Source: Hymenobacter polaris
GTDB lineage: Bacteria > Bacteroidota > Bacteroidia > Cytophagales > Hymenobacteraceae
DNA length: 64,000 bases
Assembly (NCBI RefSeq): GCF_012927305.1
Contig: NZ_JABBGH010000001.1
Coordinates: 1,488,001-1,552,000, forward strand
Direction: 5' to 3'
Of this stretch, positions 58,707 through 64,000 are shown piece by piece. A model generated the notes under the pieces. That model had not been told where the DNA came from and did not search any database. It saw only the letters and a program-made list of their open reading frames with translations. The first letter of the stretch is position 1. Each line of letters begins with the position of its first letter. The translations under genes were made by a program, and so were the position numbers.

Positions 58707-59537
58707 CTAGGCCCGGCCGCCCGCCAGAAAGCGACCGATGGCGCGCACGTAACCTTCGGCGAAGTCTTTTTCCGTTAGTTTTTCCTGCGCGCCCAGGTGG
58801 TCGCAGTCTACGGCCAGCAGCTGGCGGCGCTGGCCGCGGCGGGCGGCCCGCACCACGGCGGCCGAATCGGCCAGGGGCACTTTTTTATCTTGCGTGCCCG
58901 CAATTAGCAGCCAGGGACACGCCACCTGGGCAGCTACGCGCGGATAAGCGGCGGCTGCGGCGGGCAGCGTCACGGTTTTGTGGTTGGCAGCTTGTTGGTA
59001 GGCCACAATGCCGGGCAGGTTGCCGGGGTAGCCGTCGGTTATTAGGAAAGCGGGTTGGTCGCTGGCCGCCACTTCCGAGGCCATAATACCGCCCATCGAC
59101 ATCCCCAGCAAGCCTACTTGGTCGTGGGGCGCCAGGCGCCGCGCCGCGGCCAGCGCCGTGCGCAGGTCAGTGGCAAACTCGGGGTAATAAAGCCGCTGCT
59201 GGTCGATGGCAAACGCCTGGCTGTGGCCAAAGCCACGGTAGTCGAACAGCAGCGAGCGGTAGCCGGCCTGGGCCAGCGCCCACGCCGTGTAGAGGCTACC
59301 CGACATGTTGTAGGCGTCGCCCCCGGCCACTACCATGGTGGTGTGCCGCGCGGGGGCCGCGGCGGCGGGCTCAATCAGCCAGGCCACCAGCTGCACGTGG
59401 TCGGGCGTGGTCAGCTCTAGCTGCTGGTATTTCAGGCCCAGCGTGTCGGGCTTGGCCCACCAGGTGGGGCTAGGCTTGAGGGCAAAAGCCGGGCCGGCTG
59501 CCAGCAGCGCCAGGCAGCAAAGTAATAGGCGCACCAT
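58707..59537 (-). CDS. Exported alpha/beta hydrolase
   Basis: 276 residues from the ATG at 59537, which exposes a signal peptide (RLLLCCLALLAAGPAFA); the extension to 59618 adds an unrelated N-terminus. The fold is clear: HTTMVVAGGDAYNMSG with the oxyanion strand, SLLFDYRGFGHSQAF, nucleophile elbow LGLLGMSMGGIMASEV (Ser in GMSMG), the acid in IAGTQDKKVP and the catalytic His in VDCDHLGAQE. It probably acts as an esterase or peptidase in the periplasm. A hypothetical gene follows 21 bp downstream and the M28 peptidase gene lies upstream on the same strand. Confidence 0.9.
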   Translation of the reverse strand: MVRLLLCCLALLAAGPAFALKPSPTWWAKPDTLGLKYQQLELTTPDHVQLVAWLIEPAAAAPARHTTMVVAGGDAYNMSGSLYTAWALAQAGYRSLLFDYRGFGHSQAFAIDQQRLYYPEFATDLRTALAAARRLAPHDQVGLLGMSMGGIMASEVAASDQPAFLITDGYPGNLPGIVAYQQAANHKTVTLPAAAAAYPRVAAQVACPWLLIAGTQDKKVPLADSAAVVRAARRGQRRQLLAVDCDHLGAQEKLTEKDFAEGYVRAIGRFLAGGRA

Positions 59538-59650
59538 AAAGAAGGCGTAAAAAGTGAGCTGCCAGCGCCCTAGGCCCCGGCTAGCTTCACAGACCCCGCT
59601 CGCCAGCGCCCGTTGCACCAGAATGGGTACTGTAGCGCTTACTTCAGTGC

Positions 59651-61291
59651 TTACTTCCCAAACCGCGCGCCAAAAAAGTCGCCCTTGTTCCAGGTGGGCA
59701 GCACCGGGTTTTGGGCTATCAGGTAGCCAATGAGGAAGTTAAGCTGCGCGTATTTCACGCCGGCCGCCCAGTCGAAAGTGCCGCCCACGTAGTTGTCCTG
59801 GGGTTTGTGGTAGGTGCGGGCGCGCCACTTCTGCACGGTTTCAGCCAGGTTGTTCTGCCCGTCGGCGGTGCGGTTGCCGTACTTGAGGTGCAGGGCCGGC
59901 ACCCCGCGCACCACGAAGCTGTACTGGTCGGAGCGGATGAAGCGGTTCTGGGTGGGCTCGGGGTCGGGCTCGATGGCCAGCTTGAGGTAGCGGGCGGCGG
60001 TTTGTACCTGGCCTAGCAGCGAGGAATGGTCGGCCCCTAGGGGCACCACGCTCAGCAAGGGCGCGATGATGGTGGGCATGTCGGTGTTCACGTCGGCCAC
60101 CAGCGCCACGGCCGGCACCGTGGGGAAGCGCGCGAAGTAGGCCGAGCCAATCAGCCCCATCTCCTCGCCCGTCACCAGCACAAACAGCACCGAGCGCCGC
60201 GGCTTGGGCCGGAGCTTGCTATACATGCGGCTGATTTCGAGCACGCTGGCCACGCCCGTGGCGTTGTCGTGCGCTCCATTGAAGATGGAGTCGCCCTCTA
60301 CCGGCGCCCCCACCCCCAGGTGGTCGAGGTGGGCGCTGTGCACCACGTAGGTATCGCGCAGCAGCGGGTCCGAGCCCTCTATTTTGCCTACCACGTTGTA
60401 GCTATCCACCTCCTGGTAGCGCGAGCGGTACTGCGCGCTGAGGCGAGCCGCCAGCGCCTGCGAGGCCGGCCGGCCACCACGCAACGCACTCAGGGCCTGC
60501 GCGGTATCTTGGCTGGCGCCGGCAAACAGGCGCTGCAGCGTAGCCGCGCTAATGCTGCCCACCAGCTGCGCCGACCCCGGCGCGTAGCTGCGCGACACCG
60601 CTACCTTGCCGTCGGGCCCTAGGGCGCTCACGAGGCCCTTGCTCAGGTCAGGCAGGTGGGCGTCGGCGCGGGGCGCAGCCAGCAGCACGCCGGCGGCGCC
60701 GTGGCGGGCGGCGGTTTCGAGCACCGTGCGCACGTCGGCAAAGTACAGGCGCTCGTTGTCGCCAAACTGCCGGGCGGGCTGGCGCGTCACTACCACCACT
60801 TTGCCCTTCACGTTTTGCCCGGCGTAGTCGTCGTACTTCAGTTCGGGCGCCGAAATGCCGTAGCCCACGAACACCAGCGGCGCGTTTTCCAGGCGCACCT
60901 CGGCCTGGCCGGGGTTGGGGTAAAAGCTGGCGTCCTGGCCCAGGCCTAGGGCCTCGGCCGCGCCGGCGGCTGGCTGCAGGCGCAGCGTGGCGCCGGGCTC
61001 AACGAAGGCCCGGCGCAGGCGCACGCGCTGGGTGTAGGCGCCGCGCTCGCCGGCCGGCGCTACGCCGTTGTCTTGCAGCTGCTTGGTCACGTAGTCTACG
61101 GCCAGCTGGTAGCCGAGCGTGCCGGGCAGGCGGCCCCGCAGCTTATCGTCGGCCAGGTAGCGCACGTGGGCTTCCAGGGCGGCGGGCTTGGCTGCCTCCA
61201 GGGCCTTCTCGGCATTCTGGTCGATGGTTTGGGCGGGGGCGGCCAGGCGGGCCAGCAGCAGGGCGGCGGCGCTCAGAAGAAGATGTTTCAA
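59651..61291 (-). CDS. M28-family zinc peptidase with PA domain, exported
   Basis: 546 residues. Signal peptide LLLSAAALLLARLAAPAQ is followed by a conserved start ALEAHVRYLADDKLRGRLPG. A PA domain is inserted at about 130-290 (LENAPLVFVGYGISAPELKY, KGKVVVVTRQPARQF). The zinc site follows: VVHSAHLDHLGVG, NGAHDNATGVASVLEIS with bridging Asp, LVTGEEMGLIGS with catalytic Glu, and VNTDMPTI. Such enzymes are aminopeptidases or glutamate carboxypeptidase-like. It lies between the SseB-like gene (31 bp upstream) and the alpha/beta hydrolase gene (113 bp downstream) on the same strand. Confidence 0.93.
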   Translation of the reverse strand: MKHLLLSAAALLLARLAAPAQTIDQNAEKALEAAKPAALEAHVRYLADDKLRGRLPGTLGYQLAVDYVTKQLQDNGVAPAGERGAYTQRVRLRRAFVEPGATLRLQPAAGAAEALGLGQDASFYPNPGQAEVRLENAPLVFVGYGISAPELKYDDYAGQNVKGKVVVVTRQPARQFGDNERLYFADVRTVLETAARHGAAGVLLAAPRADAHLPDLSKGLVSALGPDGKVAVSRSYAPGSAQLVGSISAATLQRLFAGASQDTAQALSALRGGRPASQALAARLSAQYRSRYQEVDSYNVVGKIEGSDPLLRDTYVVHSAHLDHLGVGAPVEGDSIFNGAHDNATGVASVLEISRMYSKLRPKPRRSVLFVLVTGEEMGLIGSAYFARFPTVPAVALVADVNTDMPTIIAPLLSVVPLGADHSSLLGQVQTAARYLKLAIEPDPEPTQNRFIRSDQYSFVVRGVPALHLKYGNRTADGQNNLAETVQKWRARTYHKPQDNYVGGTFDWAAGVKYAQLNFLIGYLIAQNPVLPTWNKGDFFGARFGK

Positions 61292-61322
61292 GTAGGTATG
61301 CGCTAGAAAAAAATCGACCAGG

Positions 61323-62096
61323 CTACCGCTCGTAGAATGGCTTGGTGGTCAAGAAGTAATCGGTCAGGCTGCTTTGCCCGGCTTGCACAATATCAACAAT
61401 CTCGTGGGGCTGCAAAAACTGCTGCGCCACGTAGCCTAGTTGCTGCGATACGGCCCGGCGCTCGCCTTCAATGTCGAGGCAGATGATGTAGTGCGGCGGC
61501 TCGGGGGCGGCGGGGTCATGCATCCAGCCCAGGTAGGCGGCGCGCACGCGGGGCTGCTGGCTCAGCAAGCGGCTCAGGGCCTGCACCATCTCGGTGGGAT
61601 ACACGGCGGGCTGGCCTAGCAACACCTGGGTTTGCTTCTGCACCGTGATGGTATGGCCCGTATCAAGCACGGTACCGGCTAGCATACGCTCTATCTCGGC
61701 AGGCAGCAGCTCTTTGCCGTAATCGGAATACGGATTGAGCAGCAGCGTTTTACCCCGCAGCATCTCCAGTAGGTCCCGGCCTTTTAGCTGCGCGAAGCTC
61801 ACTTCGTGCTTGACAACGCCCTTGTCGAAGATGCGCTGGGTAGTAGTGAAAATAGGCACGCGCCCGTCTTCCCAGCCTGCGATGTGCATGGTTTCGCCCG
61901 CCTCCAGCGTAAAGCGGCGTGGCTCACTCAACGTAGGCTTATCGCCCGTTATGACTACCAGCGGCTCTAGCAGCAGCCGGCGATACAGCTCTGGCCGCAT
62001 GGCCGGGTCGCGGGCAGCTTGCGCCAATAGCTCTTCTAATGTAGCCGCCGGCTCAGGTAGGGGCGCCTGTTTCTTCCAGAAATCAAATAATCCCAT
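61323..62096 (-). CDS. SseB-family protein
   Basis: 257 residues with both SseB parts: an N-terminal half with TLEELLAQAARDPAMRPELYRRLLLE and VPIFTTTQRIFDKG, LLLNPYSDYGKELLPAEIER, and a C-terminal half with VRAAYLGWMHDPAAPEPPHY and IICLDIEGERRAVS. The N-terminal LLLNPxSxxGKELLPAEI pattern is characteristic. SseB was named for enhanced serine sensitivity in E. coli when overproduced; the molecular role is unknown. It lies 10 bp downstream of the HIT-NuiA fusion gene and 31 bp upstream of the M28 gene, so the three may be co-transcribed. Confidence 0.88.
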   Translation of the reverse strand: MGLFDFWKKQAPLPEPAATLEELLAQAARDPAMRPELYRRLLLEPLVVITGDKPTLSEPRRFTLEAGETMHIAGWEDGRVPIFTTTQRIFDKGVVKHEVSFAQLKGRDLLEMLRGKTLLLNPYSDYGKELLPAEIERMLAGTVLDTGHTITVQKQTQVLLGQPAVYPTEMVQALSRLLSQQPRVRAAYLGWMHDPAAPEPPHYIICLDIEGERRAVSQQLGYVAQQFLQPHEIVDIVQAGQSSLTDYFLTTKPFYER

Positions 62097-62106
62097 GGGC
62101 TGGGGC

Positions 62107-62970
62107 CTAGGTTTCGGTGAACACGGTTTTAAAGCCGGCCAGGCGGCCGGCGGCGTCGCGGCCTAGGGCGTAGGCGTGGATTTCGGGACCGGTGCCCACC
62201 TTGTATACCTGCGTGCCATCCAGCTCCTGCTTTAAAAATAGCTGTAAGGCCTTGAAACGATTGGCTAGCTGCACGCTGCCTAGCACACCTTGGTCGGCAG
62301 TATAGCGGCTCAAGAAGTTGGTTAGCTCCTGTTGCTCAACCTTTGCCCGGGCGGGTTCGCCTAGCACTTGCAGCAATTGGGCATCGCTAAGGGGGCCACC
62401 AGGCGCGGCATAGCTTACGGCTTGCAACGGCGCATCTGACTCCGACTTATCGCCAAAATTGAGGCCCGCCACCAGGGGCTGCAGCTGGGCCAGGGTGGCA
62501 TCGTTGGGGTCGGCGGCGAGGGGGGCGGTAGTAGCGGCTGCGGCCGCGCCGGCCGGCGCAGGCAGGCCGCTGCCGCCCGGCACCTGGGCCGCAATGGCAG
62601 TGGCTAGCTCCTGCATGCGCGCCTCGGGCACCTTTATCTTGGGGTTGGCGAAGTTCATGTCGCTCACCTGGTTTAGCGGAATCAGGTGGATGTGGGCGTG
62701 GGGCACCTCCAGCCCGATTACGGCTACCCCGATGCGCTTGCAGGGCACGGCCGCACGCACGCCCTTAGCCACGCGCTGGGCAAACACGTGCAGCGCCGCC
62801 AGCGCCTGCGGCGTCATATCAAAGATGTAGTCGATTTCCTGCTTGGGAATGACGAGCGTGTGGCCTTCCACTAGGGGCGTGATGTCGAGGAAGGCCAGGT
62901 GGTCGGCGTCTTCGGCCACCTTGTAGGCGGGCAGCTCGCCGGCCACGATGCGCGAGAAAATGGAAGCCAT
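62107..62970 (-). CDS. HIT-family protein fused to a NuiA-like nuclease-inhibitor domain
   Basis: 287 residues in two parts. Residues 1-125 are a histidine-triad domain: SIFSRIVAGELPAYKVAED, FLDITPLVEGHTLVIPKQE and the triad VPHAHIHLIPL (His 91, 93, 95). An Ala/Pro-rich linker (132-157) leads to residues 158-287, which resemble the Anabaena nuclease inhibitor NuiA: GLNFGDKSESDAPLQAVSY, FKALQLFLKQELDGTQVYKV, HAYALGRDAAGRLAGFKT and the final ET. In NuiA, Glu24 (in SES) and the C-terminal Thr contact the nuclease active site; both positions are kept here (Glu177, Thr287). The HIT part would hydrolyse nucleotide adducts. It starts an operon with the SseB-like gene. Confidence 0.88.
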   Translation of the reverse strand: MASIFSRIVAGELPAYKVAEDADHLAFLDITPLVEGHTLVIPKQEIDYIFDMTPQALAALHVFAQRVAKGVRAAVPCKRIGVAVIGLEVPHAHIHLIPLNQVSDMNFANPKIKVPEARMQELATAIAAQVPGGSGLPAPAGAAAAATTAPLAADPNDATLAQLQPLVAGLNFGDKSESDAPLQAVSYAAPGGPLSDAQLLQVLGEPARAKVEQQELTNFLSRYTADQGVLGSVQLANRFKALQLFLKQELDGTQVYKVGTGPEIHAYALGRDAAGRLAGFKTVFTET

Positions 62971-62976
62971 GGGGTT

Positions 62977-63119
62977 TAGCTGTTAGCTATTGGCTGCTAG
63001 CTATTAGCTTTTCCGCTGTCAGCCGCTGCCGTGAAAGATGCTACAAGTAACAAAGAAAGGCCGCTGAGGTCATCAGCGGCCTTATCTGGCATAAGCTAAC
63101 AGCTGTTAGCTAACAGCTT
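62977..63119. repeat. TAGC-rich intergenic repeats around a terminator
   Basis: TTTAGCTGTTAGCTATTGGC and TGCTAGCTATTAGC occur just upstream of the HIT gene, and AAGCTAACAGCTGTTAGCTA with ACAGCTT on the far side of the terminator at 63057. The right part includes the palindrome AGCTAACAGCTGTTAGCT. The tract is closely related to 7427-7529. Confidence 0.65.
63057..63083 (-). terminator. Rho-independent terminator after greA
   Basis: AAGGCCGCTGA (63057-63067) pairs with TCAGCGGCCTT (63073-63083), an 11-bp perfect stem with a 5-base loop. On the minus strand it is followed by a T-rich run (TTCTTTG). It lies about 43 bases past the greA stop. Confidence 0.88.
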
Positions 63120-63125
63120 CTAAAC

Positions 63126-63599
63126 CTAGCGGCCTACTTCCAGCACTTCGAACTGCAGCTTGCCAGCGGGCACGGTTATTTCGGCCACGTCGCCTACTTC
63201 CTTGCCCAGCAGGCCTTTGCCGATGGGCGACTTGACGGAGATTTTGCCGGCGGCCAGGTTGGCTTCCTCTTCAGCTACCAGCACGTAGTCGAGCACGGCG
63301 TTATTTTTCAGGTTTTTGAGCTTCACCTTGCTCTGAATGAGCACCTTGCTGGTGTCCATGTTCGAGTCGTCGAGCAGGCGGGCGTTGCCCACTACTTCTT
63401 CGAGCTTCGATATTTTCAGCTCCAGCAGGCCTTGGGCGTCCTTGGCGGCGTCGTACTCGGCGTTTTCGCTCAGGTCGCCCTTGTCGCGGGCTTCGCGCAG
63501 GTCTTCGGCGGCCTTGGCCCGGCCCCGAACTTTGAGGTCTTGCAGCTCGTCTTTCAGCTTTTGCAAGCCTTCGGCGGTGTAATAATTAATGGTTGCCAT
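63126..63599 (-). CDS. greA: Transcription elongation factor GreA
   Basis: 157 residues from the ATG at 63599; the frame is open to 63701, but MATINYYTAEGLQKLKDEL is the normal start. The N-terminal coiled coil has LKVRGRAKAAEDLREARDKG and DLSENAEYDAAKDAQG, the acidic tip (Asp/Glu) that reaches into the RNA polymerase channel and triggers cleavage of backtracked RNA. The C-terminal FKBP-like domain ends SPIGKGLLGKEVGDVAEITV and PAGKLQFEVLEVG. Length is typical. It is flanked by terminators at 63641-63684 (upstream) and 63057-63083 (downstream), so it is monocistronic. Confidence 0.96.
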   Translation of the reverse strand: MATINYYTAEGLQKLKDELQDLKVRGRAKAAEDLREARDKGDLSENAEYDAAKDAQGLLELKISKLEEVVGNARLLDDSNMDTSKVLIQSKVKLKNLKNNAVLDYVLVAEEEANLAAGKISVKSPIGKGLLGKEVGDVAEITVPAGKLQFEVLEVGR

Positions 63600-63640
63600 A
63601 AGAATCAAAAAAACGTAGGTTGCGCAGCAGGTAGGGTGCC

Positions 63641-63684
63641 GGCCAAAAAGAAAGAGAACGGCTAGCACGCGGCCAGCCGTTCTC
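63641..63684 (-). terminator. Rho-independent terminator upstream of greA
   Basis: GAGAACGGCT (63654-63663) pairs exactly with AGCCGTTCTC (63675-63684); read on the minus strand it is followed by TTTCTTTTTGG. It would stop transcripts from the 2-hydroxyacid dehydrogenase side. Between it and the greA start, the minus strand has TACGTTTT, one base off the -7 consensus. Confidence 0.8.
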
Positions 63685-63714
63685 CCCTTTCGGTCAGGCA
63701 AAGATACGGCTTTT

Positions 63715-63888
63715 TAGTGACTAACTACTAGGGACGAGTGACTAATTGCTTTAGCGAGTAGGTGCGGCAGCGCCGCATCACCCGCCGCCACTGCTACGGC
63801 TGAGGCCTCGGGATACGCAAAGCACCAGGCTAGCTAATTCACTCATTACAAACGATATCAGCCACCAGCCACTAGTAGTTAGTCACTA
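63715..63888. repeat. Widely spaced 17-bp perfect inverted repeat
   Basis: TAGTGACTAACTACTAG (63715-63731) recurs as its exact reverse complement at 63872-63888, 140 bases away. The right copy overlaps the stop codon of the dehydrogenase gene. The 140-bp interior has no open frame or other feature I can support. Confidence 0.8.
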
Positions 63889-64000
63889 CCCAACAGCTTG
63901 CCAATCTTGGCCACCAGCACCTCGTTGATGCGCACGTAGCTCTGGTGCGTCCAGCCGCCGATGTGGGGCGAGAGCACCACGTTGGGCGCCTGCGCCAGGT
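63879..64000 (-). CDS. C-terminus of a D-isomer-specific 2-hydroxyacid dehydrogenase (partial)
   Basis: The gene enters from the right edge; only about 39 codons are visible. The reading LAQAPNVVLSPHIGGWTHQS and YVRINEVLVAKIGKLLGSD ends at a TAA (63879-63881). SPHIGG carries the catalytic His of the D-2-hydroxyacid dehydrogenase family, close to phosphoglycerate dehydrogenase and similar enzymes, which reduce 2-keto acids with NADH. The substrate cannot be inferred from this fragment. The stop lies inside the right arm of the 17-bp inverted repeat. Confidence 0.8.
   Translation of the reverse strand, partial: LAQAPNVVLSPHIGGWTHQSYVRINEVLVAKIGKLLGSD

Noticed and set aside
1..64000. tRNA, rRNA, CRISPR arrays, insertion sequences and prophage genes
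   Set aside because: No cloverleaf-like sequence with a CCA end, no regularly spaced direct repeats, and no transposase, integrase or phage structural motif was seen in any frame read.

Overview
The window looks like chromosomal DNA from a high-GC member of the Bacteroidota, most like Hymenobacter and relatives (Cytophagales). The reasons are GC of roughly two thirds, candidate TAnnTTTG promoter elements with few Shine-Dalgarno sequences, DUF2911 and SseB-like proteins, a long NagB-deacetylase fusion, and many secreted glycosidases. The assignment is an inference from gene content, not a computed taxonomy. I saw no rRNA, tRNA, CRISPR array, transposase, phage gene or replication origin.

Layout. 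(1) 1-1640: the end of a nonribosomal peptide synthetase (carrier helix plus thioesterase) overlapping a phosphopantetheinyl transferase, so a secondary-metabolite locus lies off the left edge. (2) 1690-12774: mostly minus-strand housekeeping and transport genes: PAP2 phosphatase, two aldo/keto reductases, an AraC regulator, an HlyD-type adaptor with a TolC-type channel, serine dehydratase beta subunit, and an ABC/GntR/GIN-domain operon. (3) 13084-27831: tryptophan 2,3-dioxygenase, a HAD phosphatase, DUF2911, a second AraC regulator coupled to a quinone oxidoreductase, one AT-rich gene that looks acquired, a large FAD enzyme, a CoA-binding protein, an M20 amidohydrolase, and an ECF sigma/anti-sigma-like pair followed by an outer-membrane barrel. 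(4) 28095-52500: a 24-kb plus-strand carbohydrate block: GH35, GH30, tandem GH43, a RidA/D-threonine aldolase/dipeptidase trio, GH3, a sialidase-like protein, a ROK repressor, a NagB-deacetylase fusion, a ROK sugar kinase, GH2, GH20 and GH92. The second half reads as uptake and catabolism of amino sugars and mannose from N-glycan-like material. The first half fits galactan or arabinogalactan side chains. No SusC/SusD pair is present. (5) 52761-64000: type II NADH dehydrogenase, a NucA-like lipoprotein nuclease, a four-gene overlapping operon (DoxX-like, DUF2071, methyltransferase, membrane protein), then a minus-strand series of hydrolases, an SseB-like protein, a HIT protein fused to a NuiA-like nuclease-inhibitor domain, GreA, and the end of a 2-hydroxyacid dehydrogenase.

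Intergenic spaces carry many long hairpin-forming inverted repeats. Five are versions of one family with GTCATGCT ends, two more share related ends, and others are GC-rich or TAGC-rich. The hexamer CCTAGG is strongly over-represented both inside and outside genes.

The most interesting items are the HIT-NuiA fusion with a NucA-type nuclease 7 kb away, an inverted-repeat variant whose two arms carry the same mirrored replacement, the CCTAGG enrichment, the NagB-deacetylase fusion with a changed catalytic residue, and the AT-rich immunity-like gene.
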